Of a stretch of 64,000 nt of DNA, positions 1 through 11,337 are shown in pieces. The stretch is from Lates calcarifer (taxonomy: Eukaryota; Chordata; Actinopteri; Centropomidae), in contig NC_066848.1 in the NCBI RefSeq assembly GCF_001640805.2, forward strand, positions 11,733,896-11,797,895, read 5' to 3'. Made by a program: the position numbers and the translations under genes. The notes beneath the pieces are model-generated. The model did not search any database, was not told the origin of the DNA, and was given only the letters and a program-made list of their open reading frames with translations. The stretch's first letter is position 1; the number at the start of each line of letters is the position of its first letter.

Positions 1-3000
1 AGAGATAAACAAATTAGTGCACCATTTGCAGCTTGCCTTAAGGTGTTGTTTGGTTATCTATTATGACTGTATTGCACTTGTTCCAACAGGCCTTTTAACT
101 AGATATCTTGAGTTGAGATTACAAGGTGTCTTGTTCGGGAATGAAAAATGAGGAGTTCATGCTTCTTGGCAGTAACAGTTTTCATATTAGGTTTTTAGAA
201 AGAAAGATCTCAGCTCTGACACTAATCCCTGTTGTGTCAGCCTGTGGTTGCCAAATGATAGTATATCATCTCACTGTACGTGTGTGTGGGTGTGTGCAAG
301 TGCATTCTTCTCATTTTGGGGCACATTTTGTCACTGTAACATAAGCTTTACCATAGAGACCCATGACAGGGCTTCAAGATTCAATTTAACCACAACTGTT
401 TACAGCTGTCAATATAGGGACTAACACCACAATAAATGCATTAAATTGCATCTGGCCTCGTGTCATGGAAAATAAGGTGAGTGGACGGGCTGTGTAGGTG
501 ATGCTAGCTCTCACTATTATTACATGGCTGTGTCTTAAGGGTTGTCTGGGCTGCTGTCCATTGGATTTAATCAGCCTCTATTACCTGCTACCCTTTTCAC
601 AGTTAAAATAATCACCCACAATTACTGACATAAAGGGGAGAGCTGACATGAGAGTCAGAGGCAGAGAAATCACACACAAAGTAATTTCTCTCCACCTTGG
701 TTGCTTACGTGGCTTTTGATGTTTTGGGGTGTGTAATAAAAGGATTGAGGGGTGTCTGGCACGACCCCCCTCTGCTGCAGTGTGAATGATAGATATGGAA
801 ATGCCCTTTAAAACACACACACAGAGGTAAATGTACAGGATACAGACAGAAAATGCATGGTGTCACAAAAACATACAGTACACAATCACATAAGAAAACA
901 CAACATATTTTACAGTATATACAGCACATGAAGACGCACTAAATCACATGCACACATACAGATACACCAGTACGCACGCTCACACACATGCATTCAGTGC
1001 ACATGGGTGTGTGTGCACATAGACACCCACTGCCACAGCCACCATTAACTAAAGAGGTCCGTACAATTTATTGTATGTTGCAGATGAAAGAAAAAGTGAA
1101 AATAATTTAATAATTGACCACCTCTAAAATGAAGAAAATAGAACCATGAGAAAAGGGGCATTGTGATCTACTTTAATCCTCTGCACGCTGCTGAAAAATA
1201 AGAGACACCATTAAATGTACCTTTGAAATAAATGGGCCCAATTACCGAGATGGCTGGGACTCTAATGAAGCTTTTGTCAAGGCAGACAAACATGGTGGAG
1301 GGACACTCAAAAGGGGTTGAGGAGCAGGAGGTAGATATGGGCAGAATCATTCAAAAATGATCTTTTACATGAAAGTTAAATTCACATAAATGTCAGTGGT
1401 GGCGGAGTTGTGATGCAGAGTCCAGAGAAAACACTGAAACTGAAATTTGCCTATTTGGAAACATAAAGAGCGAATGATAGCAGTCATAGCCACATAAGAG
1501 CGGTGAGTAAAAAATGACCCACACAATTAAAAAAAAACATGCTAAATGTAGACAATATGAACATTAGTAGCAATCATTACCAAGAGGGTTGCTCAGTTAC
1601 ATTAGCTGTTATGTGTTCATGAAATAAGTCATGTTAAATGGGTTTAGGAGAGTTGTTTTGATAATGGCATTTTGTCGAATCTCTCCTTTTTAATTATCGG
1701 GTCAGAGGGTAGCAGCTCAAACTCCCTCTCTTTCATCCCTCTTCACAACAGTGAGTGCTGCCGACCCTTCTCACAGCAATACAGAACGCTCTGTACCTCC
1801 AGTGTAAAACATAGCCTCAATTACTTTTGTTGAAGCTCTTTTCTGAGAGCAATTTGAACAAAGAAATGTGGTGATAGCATTAAAAGCAGATAAATCAGGT
1901 GTTACCAGCCGTTTGTTTCTCAGCTGATAACTTGCCTTTTTTTAGAATTAAAAAATCTAATGTTAATTTGAAGAGTGATTAAAATCCCCAAATAAGAAAA
2001 TGAGAACCACGATGCGAGGTGTCGTCTGTTGACCCCCACGTGCCGATGACCTTGCTCTTTCCTAACCAAAAGTTTATTCCTTGTGTTTGATCGATCCAGG
2101 AAAGGACCAGACCTTACACAGGGAGCTTGTAGATGGTTTTGGACACAACAGCTTGTAAAAGGGTAAAGGTTAAGGCCATGAGTGTCTGTTGAGGCCCAGA
2201 CAGGGGTCAGAAGGTCTCAGTCAGGGTCAGGATCCCAGGTGACCCCAAGTCTGCGCTCACAGTTGCGTGTTGCATTCATGTTTCTGTGGACTATGCACCG
2301 CTGTCACTTAGTCCTGGAGACCTGCTAAAATAACGTACTCAACATTATGTTATTATGTTATCATCTTAATATTTTATGAATATTTCTTATAAACATGATT
2401 CTGAAGTGATGATGGGTGTAGACAGTTTTACACAGCACTACCCCACCAAAATCTCAGATAAGATTGTTACCTTACCTAAATTGACCTCCCTGGGTTCTAA
2501 TTGACTTCAAACATAAATAATATCACTATGTAGGTTAACATACTGTACATTCCGTCGTGTGTGAATGAGTTTGTGGCAAACAAAATCAATATTTGATCAT
2601 ACACAGCACATGTAACTTAAAAACATGAAATATTTCCTTGCCTTCCTATATATATTATTTATGACACTATTTATGTTACATTTTGAGAAAACAGTGAGGA
2701 TAACATCATTAAGAAAACATACAGATTAAGATGATTTCATAAAATCACCACATTAGCTCGAGAAATCACTTGGAAGAGTATCTAACAGGTTAACAAGTGA
2801 GATGTAAGCTGAACGCATCATCTGCAAAGCAGCCATTTCAGTCTCAGCTGGTGTGTTAAACATAACAGAGTATAATGTGTACTGCCACCCTACTGTACTA
2901 TTCATTCCTTCATTATTATTTTATATATGCGTATGATTAACGCTCATTGTGCGGCTCAGCTCCCAATCTCTCTGTCGGAGGCCTCCACTAAAGACAGCTC

Positions 3001-3599
3001 AAGCTTGAGAGATTTTTTTTCAGTCATTTAAATTTTTACACTTCCATTTACCCGCCTTTTAATTTAGCGTATAATGATGCCATTAGAACAAAATCCATCT
3101 GGAAGTTCTGTTGGGAGCGGTTAATGTTCCATGGCTTTTTGCTGCTAATGCCATTGCGCCTGCATTGGCAACAGATGCTCTGAAAGCAACAGATACATTC
3201 TCACCCAGCATCATTACAATCATGCTCATGTCCAGGATAAATGTTGCTGCTTGTTCAGGACTATCATACCTGCAATGGGACTGTAAAACACAAAGGATAT
3301 ACAGCAGACGGTATCGCTGCCAATGAATTCCAATTTTTCAAGCCATTTATTCACAACCTCAGGGGTGTGAAAATGTGTCTCTTGTCCCATACAAAGGTGA
3401 AAGGCAGTAACTCTTTAAGAGGTGAAGCTGAGGGAAACAAGTGAGAAAAGTTCGAGCTTTAACAGTGAGTGCACATACAGTGTTTTGTCACAGCAAAATC
3501 TGAACTCAGATCCCATTGCAGCTGTTTCAATAACCTCTCCCACCCACCAGCAAACACCATTGGACAGTTCATCTTCTGTGATATGAAAACTACAGAAAA

Positions 3600-4030
3600 A
3601 GGCAAAAAAATGTTTTTAGTTGCAATTTAGGTGATTAAGCACAGTTGATAATTAATTGGAATAACAAATAATTTCCTCTATGGAGGATTACTGATTAGTC
3701 GTGCTCCCCAACGCTGCCATGGCCTTTTTATCCTCTCTGCTTCAATTATGTAAATGCTAACTTTCTCTCCCAGAAATTATTGTGATTAATTTTCTCTTGT
3801 TTTGAATTACAATTGCACTGGCTGCTAGCACTTTAAAGCATTCATTAATTCCCAATTAGATTGGTGGGCTCATTTGCTCCAGTGCCGCTCGGTTCTGTAG
3901 CACTTTGTGTTTAATGTGCTAATTGGGTGAGATTAAAAACAACTAACCTCTTATGAGAGGAGAAAAGTTATTCAACGGTTACATTAGCATAATTTATCCC
4001 AGGATGCTTAATTAGACATTGCCACAATAA
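3600..4030. promoter_or_regulatory. AT-rich block dense in homeodomain-type ATTA sites
   Basis: Some 430 bases carry well over a dozen ATTA/TAAT cores in short spacing (GATAATTAATTGG, TGTGATTAATTTTC, CATTCATTAATTCCCAATTA, TGCTAATTGGGTGAGATTAA, TGCTTAATTAGAC). It has no repeat character and no frame. This look is typical of conserved developmental enhancers around homeobox genes, but conservation is untested here. Confidence 0.4.
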
Positions 4031-4994
4031 TCATGACAACTGACTAACAACTGTTATCAACAGTTGGATACTAAACTGAAGTAAGTTCAGGGTTCAGTCA
4101 TAATGGATGTAGCGCATGTTGGCTTTCTTCAGTTCTGAACATCTTGCTAATGTGTTGTCTGTGCTTATCTCCAATCATCCAACATGTCTAAGACAGTATG
4201 GTGTTTTTTTCGATTTCTGTATTTTATGTCTCTCTTGTGCTTTGTTACAACCACTCGAGCAGCATTAACAGCTCACTACTCCATTTACCCAAGACTTGGA
4301 TTGTCTCTAACTCATTTACCACCATCAGAGGATCGACGCTTCAGGCAAATATGAGTGGGTTTGGATGTAAGGAAAAAAGAATGCTTTCATGTCAGGATGT
4401 GATCTCTTCAAATGGGACCTGGAACCTGGGAGTGAAATATTGTTTAGCTGTGTGTACCGCCCAAGCTTTTTCATCATAAGATGAGAGATGCTGGTGTGTG
4501 TAAGCCCAAGAACTGGTCTTGAGAGGTTTGGTAAAGAACTGGGGTTGTCCAGATCAAAGAAATATAAACCTTGATCATTGCATCTATCAGAGCTCCGTAT
4601 GGGTTTCTGTAGTCTGAACTTTTTTCAGATTAAAGAGGCCTTTCATCGATAATTCAGCCTGTCGTTTCCTTGGGATTGAGAGAAACCATCATCAAAATTT
4701 GCAAAAGTGCTTGTGCAGTGCTTGCCTCCTTGCATATTTCCAACCCCGTCCCTGTACTCAGGCTTCACACTACGCTGTTTATTCTCCAACATAATTAGTA
4801 AATTTCAGGAGGTATGCCTTGACCTACAAGTCCTTGAAGTTAAATGCCAAAACACATCCTTTGCCATTGCCCTTTAAAATATGTAAGTATTTTGTGATCT
4901 AGTGCCACTGCATCATTTGTCAGTGCCTGCCACAACCATTATAAATGACTGCTAGAAAAAGAAATCTGCTATGGTTAAGCTTTAGGCACTGAAC

Positions 4995-5115
4995 AACATG
5001 GTTAGGGCGAAGCATGGTTTGGATTATTATTACTGCTTTCTTAAGGTAAAGGTACCTTTGTTGTTTGTTGTTACAGTTAAAATAATCACCACTTAATGAA
5101 CGTCCAGGAGGTACT
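4995..5115. repeat. Interspersed repeat fragment with GTTACAGTTAAAATAATCACC
   Basis: GGTTAGGGCGAAGCATGGTT followed by TTGTTACAGTTAAAATAATC and ACCACTTAATGAACGTCC is the usual order of a fish DNA-transposon-derived repeat. The 18-base ACAGTTAAAATAATCACC recurs at about 599-616 in the window, likely another fragment of the same family. Confidence 0.4.
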
Positions 5116-6629
5116 CTGGTCAACAGTTAATGGTGACTGCTGACTGGAAATGGACAGCAGTCTCCAGAATCAAAGTCTGATGTTTTATTGAGCCAGTCAA
5201 CCACCCTCACCTTCACCATCTTTGGACTTTGTGGCTCTCTAACACAATCGCACTGCTTTCTCCTTTGTCGGACAAGAGTGATAATCCCACTTTGTCGTTT
5301 TAACACAAAACAGACTGTCCTTCCATAACAACCATTTCCATAGGTCATTGGTGCAACCAGTTATTACAACCCATAGTTACATTTTCCTGTTTAATGCAAC
5401 ATTTCACAGTTGTGTGAGAAAACATCAGCTCTCTACCCTAGAAAAACAAGTGCTTTGATTTGTTTTAGCCCAAACCTTCCCATAAAACTTACCAAATCTT
5501 TATCATGGGATTGTCACATCAGAGATGGGTGAAGTATTAGGGGTGCTTGTGGTGCCAACTCCTATAGGTCATATCAGAGGGCAGGGACAAATGACTTATG
5601 TGGTTGTTTAGGTTAGAGGACCTAGTAGAAAATTGTTTTGTCATGCAGAGATTTTTTTTTTTTTTTTTTTCAAATTTAACTCAAACAGAAGTTTATAGGA
5701 GCTGCACATGTGTCAGGCAAGGTGTAAAAAACAAACTAATAATTGTGTTTTTTAAATTTCCCCTGCTACAAAAGGTTACCTTCCGCCATCTTATGAAAGT
5801 TCTTGCAATTTTACAATAAGCTCCATACAACAATATTACAAGACCCAAAAGGACCTGAACATGGTCACTAGAGTGGACAAGTATAATGACATCTGGTGTG
5901 AATAAGTCTATCATCTCAGTTCTCATGTTGCTTTAACCTCTTTCATGTCTCAAGTGCTTGGACACTGGCAAAATCTATTAGTACCCTTTTAGAATTACAA
6001 TGCAGTGAATATCATCCTATCTAGTGTTTTGTTCAGGTAATTCATAGAGCACTTGGAACAGTGCTGAAGCATCAAGATGAAAACCATTGTGTCTTCTGTA
6101 CAAATGAACACTTACTTATTTCATTGCACACTTTTCATCTATATGGAAATGAAATGATGCGCTCTCAAGCCTTGTTTGCTTGTTTGTGTTGTCCAGCAGG
6201 GACAATGAAAGGAAAATAAGAATTGCCTGTGTGTGCTGGGAACTTTTGTAGAGGCAGCTCTCATGGCATTATTTCAGGGCAAGAGGATAGGAGGGCTGGA
6301 TAAAAGAGATGTCCAGTGTCACAGGCAGTCTAAATTCTCATTTTGGTGAATAGTACACAGTTCTTTGAGAGTATGATTGCACTGTTTGTACTCATATGTA
6401 CATGCTGCCGTAAAGATGAAATTATCTGGCTGTATAACCCATCCTCCAGTTGTTAAAATATTGATTTTGCTTGTATACATTCTTTTCATGGTTTAGCAGA
6501 ATTCAAGGGAAGGGGAAAATTGAGCAAATAATGCAGTTTTAAAAAGTAACAATACACTTAAAAATGGGATTTGTTTTGTTGATATGTCTCAACATGCACC
6601 AGACAAAAGCCAAGCTGTACAAACCAGAA

Positions 6630-6700
6630 TTCTAATACATTTTATTTATAAGCACCTTTCTGGCCACTCAAGGACACTGTACAATGAAACAACAATGGAT
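6630..6700. repeat. Interspersed repeat fragment (TTTATTTATAAGCACCTTTCTGG)
   Basis: The order ATTTTATTTATAAGCACCTT, TCTGGCCACTCAAGGACACT, GTACAATGAAACAACAA is like a common fish repeat 3' region (TTTATTTATAGCACCTTTC...AAGGACACTTTACAAT). Only this short piece is recognisable. Confidence 0.4.
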
Positions 6701-9700
6701 TATGTTGCAAATACTGTAGTATTATGATTTCAGTATCAAGTAAACTAGGCACTAGGTCATTATCAAAACTGACATGCACCTGTGTGTATAGGACAATCAC
6801 TTTTAAGGCAGCAAAATATAGACAACAGCAGCAAGAGGGTACTATATTTTATGTCAGGAGCTCAGACCAAGAGGCATTGTGGATGGACATACAAGGGCAT
6901 TATCAAAATAACCACACAATGGAACATCAGAGTTATAACTTGATTAAGAAGAGAGAGAATTACTGCTTAATATCTTATTTGCAAGAGGGTGCACTGTGGA
7001 TCAACATGATAGTGACAGTATAATGTCATTAATTGAGGTCTGTAGCACTTTGAGGCACTGTGAGGCTTTGGGAGATTTAAAGATCTTCACACTTAATGTG
7101 GATTCAAGATTATCATGTACAATGGCTTGTCTTTATATACAACATATTACATGTGTTATTTTTAATTCTACAGGTGAGTGTTGTGGATAGAGAAAGGGAA
7201 GCATCTTCAGACCTTTCAGCGACATCTCTTCCACTCCCAACTCCATCTCCTTCATTTTCTGCTTCAAACAGAGGACAAAGGGACCCTTGTCTACTGGTCG
7301 TGCCCAGTGCCATTGGGAAGGTAAGGCGGGGAGAATTAGGAAGGGGCAGGAACAGGGCTCCCAACTACAAGGTAACAAGGGGAAACCAATCCCTCCTGGA
7401 ATTATCCTGATACTGGAGACACAGGGCTCACCAGACAGCGGATCAATGTGTCTCTCTGGGGAGGAGAAGGAAGGAGGAGGGGACCAGAGCAGGATATTGC
7501 ACCAAAGAAAGTGTGCCACACTGTGTCCAAATTACCCCCAAAGTTGTGGGGGATCCTGTTACCTGTTCAGATGTTTTAGTTTGAATGTTCACTTGCCGGT
7601 TTTGGCTGTATGCCCATGCCACACCTACCAAGGAACTGGCTTTGGAACTAGTATTACAGATTACAATGACACAGAATTGTCCAACAAGCTTTGTTTTGTT
7701 GAGGTCTACCACACAACATAAAACACAAGTCAAGCTGATGTGCAAAAAAACTTTTCAACTTGTTTTATATTGAAATTAGAGGCGTAATTGCTATTTAGAT
7801 GCAGTTTCTTTGGCAGATGGTTGCATTTTTGACACCGTAGATCTGGTCATGTAGTTGTGCAGGTCAGCCTTAAATTTGGAAAACAAGCACATTTAGGAAC
7901 AGGTACATTGTGATTAAGTGATTAACCAGCTAAGTAGACAATCAGGCATCTTGGATGTTGGATCTCAGTGGAAGCTGTTTTCGGTTTGAAGGATCTTGTC
8001 ATCAACTGCGCTTCAGAACTTAGTCTTTTCTTGTGGTTATTGCCAAATTGTCAGAAACACAAAAACTGCCCTTTTGCTTGTAGTAACACCACCATTATGG
8101 TTGGTGACAATATGAAAAAGGCTTGAAAAATATCAAACAAAAACTCATGCCTCATCCAGTGACATCACAGAATAGTCTATAACATTTTAAACAGTTAAAG
8201 CTTTGATAGAAAAAAACTCTGTCAATCCTTAGTATCTGTGTGAAAAATCGCAGTCCTCCCTTTCATTTTTTGAAGACCACGCAAAAAAAGTACAGGGTTG
8301 TCCATCAAAGAAATTTGCCCAAGTTTTGCTGCTACAAAAATGCAACATACAAATTTGTTGGAGCACACATTTATTTTAGATAACTTTTTTGGTAATTTGA
8401 ACACAGAAGTCCTGCTATTGGTAATGAATGACATAAAGGATAAAATGTGTGGCTTTGATAACTTACAGAGTTTATAGTTTTATAAACTACTGTCGGTTTT
8501 CATGGATTGACAACTCAACCAGTCTTCCTTGTGTATTTTATCGTCTCTCTGATACATGCTGTTTCTGTCTGAAGCCCAGTAGGAGGCATCTTCTGTGGTC
8601 CATCACTGATCACTCTTAAGTTATAATTTCATAAATGATTAGGATTGCACTGTAGCTTATGAAAAACTATGGTTCTGCTCCTAACCCCAACCCTAGCTAG
8701 CAAAGTTTTCTTCGACAGTTTCTCCACCACTTTCCTCTCCAGAGACTACCTGTTAACCTTCCAGTACAACCATATTCAATAAGACCGAGGCGCTCTTATT
8801 TTCCTTTATTCACCAGCACACACTGCTCTTCCCCTCGCCTGTTGTCTGCCTTTATGAAAGCATTAGGTATCCTCTTTGAGCCAACATGCATTGGAAATGA
8901 AAGAGCAAAAACACTCTTGGTCCTCGCCCTCCCAGTCCCCCACCACCATCCCTCCCTTACAATGCACTCTTGTCTGGTGCCATGTTTCGAGCGAATGTCA
9001 TCATCCAACATCTATGAATGAGTGGAGCACGCCGCGTCACATATTGATCCACTCCCTTTGTGAGGCCTTCCAAGCGTGTGATAATGAGCATCGTCCATTA
9101 GAGACTTTTCTGAGCTAACGTGCCCATTAAGAGTCAAAGCTTCTGTTCTTTTCTGTGAACATTCATTTGGCCTGGATTTTCTTCTTTAAAGAGCATAATA
9201 AGGGAATGGTAAAAATATGTTGTGGAAAGATGAAAAGTGGAAAATATAAAGTGGGTGTTTAAATGCATTAAAAGGCATCTAGATTTAATTAACACCTGAG
9301 ATAGCTGGCAGCTTTGTTCATGTGCTGTAAATGATCATCTTAGCAAAGAAGAGAGCTATAATTTTGAGTATGTTTTTAAAAGGTGCTTTGCAAAGACACT
9401 GCAGAGGCCTCTTTCTTCTCACAGCCCAAATGCATAACTTCTCTTTGCCCACATTGATGCCAAAAGAAACCTATTAAGAGTCCAACGCAATACTACACGT
9501 CTTTACTCATCTTCATCTTATTTGTAATTTGCCTTCATTAGGTGAAGAATATGTATAGACTTTAGGGATTTCTTAACAACAAGCTCACAACTCCCTGACT
9601 CAAGTTCAAGATATTCATTTCATAAAAATGCTCAGCAGTAAATAACACAGGAGAAAGGGAAAATTTCCTGATGACCATGTGGCACTTTGGCAAGAATAAG

Positions 9701-9864
9701 GTGTTCGTAGATCCAGCTATGAAGAACATGAAAAAGTAGCTTCAAACAGAATATTTTGACAGTTCATGGAATTGTTCCTTTGGTGGTCCAGACCTGAGTA
9801 TTGATTGCAACACAAGAGGTTCACATGTACCTGTTTACTTTCTCTGTTTACTGTTTGCATTCCT

Positions 9865-10011
9865 CTGGCAGGCAAAGATATTATTTCTCTGTTGAGGACC
9901 CTAGAAAAGCGGCCACCCTGCGCTCAGTGTTCGACCCCAGCACCCGCTGTAGCGCTGTTGATATAATGAGAGACTGTGGAGAGAAACTACTGCTGGCAGT
10001 AGAGGCTCTTG
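9865..10011 (+). other. Exon-like island of unknown nature
   Basis: A good acceptor context (TTTGCATTCCTCTGGCAG, ending near 9872) is followed by about 140 bases of high-GC sequence open in one frame, and then by a donor-like CTCTTG/GTGAGG near 10011. The frame reads RYYFSVEDPRKAATLRSVF, then DPSTRCSAVDIMRDCGEKLL. I do not recognise the peptide and find no partner exon nearby. It could be an exon of an unseen gene, a relic, or chance. Confidence 0.25.
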
Positions 10012-10639
10012 GTGAGGCATCCATACAGCGGCTTCCACTCTCGCCCCTGCGGATGGTGTTCTGGGATGCATGCGTGTCATGTTGACCTTACTGACCATCG
10101 GCTGGCTAAGAGGGGAAATGAGCGCAGGGTATGAGAAGGAGGGAGCACAGAAGTAAAGTGCTCACCCTGAGCCATTATGATTAACCATCAGCAGTTTTTG
10201 TGTAATCATCGGCAATGTGCACACAACAGAATCCTGTATGGAAAGAGCTGCAGAGAAAAATCAATCACATTATATTACTGTAGACATGCTTTATTGACCT
10301 CTGTTGGTGTTCACACATTTCATACTTGATTTGTATCTACTGGCGGACGTTTAGAACAATGTGGGCAATTTGGGCAATGAGGAAAAACAGGGCAGCATTT
10401 TCAAGCCCCAAGCCCATGCTTATGGATTGAGTGCTACTTTATGAAAAAGAGCAACCTATTTAGATGCACTTCCTGCATACATTTTATGAAATATCCAGAA
10501 GCGTTGGATGGATGCACCCTTGTTCAGGCCCATCAGGGAATATTTGTAGTGTGGACTGGCTTGCTATATACATGTACAGTTGAAGTTGAAAGTTTTCATA
10601 GACCTCAGCCAAATACATTTAAACTCATTTATGCTTATT

Positions 10640-11337
10640 TACTTCCATTCCTTCAGACAGAACCGGTTTGCTCACAAATGCTTTTTCAGTTCTGCCCACA
10701 AATATTCTATTGGATTGAGGTCAGGGCTTTCTGACAGCCACTCTAATACCTTGAATTTCTTATCCTTAAGCCATTTTGCCACAACTTTGGAAGCATGCTT
10801 GGGGTCACTGTCCATTTGGAAGATCCATTTGTGACCAAGTTTTATCTTCTATCTTGAAATGTTGGTTCGGTATAGCCACATAATTTCCCTTCATCCTGAT
10901 GCCATCTATTTTGTGAAGTGTACCAGTCTCTCCTGTAGCAAACCACCTCCACAGCATGATGTTGCCACCGCTGTGCTTCGCGTTTGGGATGGTGTTCTTT
11001 TGTAAGCTTCGCCATTTTTCCTCCAAACATGACAATAGATGACTATTGTCATGTTTGGAGGAAAAAGGGTGGCCAAACAGTTCAATAGTTTTTTCTTCAG
11101 ACCAGAGGACATTTTCCCAGAAAGATCTTTGTCTCCTTGTGCGGTTTCAAACTGTAGTCTGGCCTTTTTATGGTGGTTTTGGAGCGCTGGCTTCTTCCTT
11201 GCTGAGTGACCTTTCAGCTTATGTTGATGCCGGACCCATTTTAGTGTGGCTATAGATACTTTTGTACTGGTTTCCTCCAGCATCTTCACAAGGTCCTTAG
11301 CTGTTGTTCTGGGATTGAGTTGCACTTTTTGTACCAA
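10640..11337 (-). pseudogene. Tc1-type transposase pseudogene
   Basis: The longest open piece (11337-10906) has the N-terminal helix-turn-helix part (NPRTTAKDLVKMLEE, LKGHSARKKPALQN) and the start of the catalytic region, and is then out of frame. A second frame (11035-10805) carries the next part of the catalytic domain (GGNIMLW, TGTLHKIDGI). Further downstream, with in-frame stops, are remnants of the DSDPKH-like and [12 protein letters not shown] blocks (about 10810-10690). At least one frameshift, several stops and a local inverted insertion at 11015-11066 make it inactive. It has no relation to the neighbouring genes. Confidence 0.9.
11015..11066. repeat. Perfect 24-bp inverted repeat with 4-bp loop inside the Tc1 remnant
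   Basis: Arms 11015-11038 and 11043-11066 are exact reverse complements (core CTCCAAACATGACAATAG / CTATTGTCATGTTTGGAG) around a 4-base loop ATGA. Related Tc1 transposases have this VWRKKGEA-coding sequence only once, so one arm is an extra inverted copy made locally. Confidence 0.9.

Larger units (their letters stand above)
1..9864. other. Gene-free flank downstream of hmx2
   Basis: No frame here has family resemblance, splice context and length together. The DNA is AT-rich, with a short CA-rich patch around 810-1010, a 22-base T run at about 5650-5671, and the repeat fragments and ATTA-dense block listed separately. Other stretches look like non-repetitive regulatory DNA, for example 1620-2000 and 2930-3350, but nothing specific can be assigned. 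Confidence 0.6.

Noticed and set aside
7096..7745. Overlapping frames of 100-144 codons on both strands
   Set aside because: No recognisable domain, both strands equally open, no codon-like pattern; probably chance.
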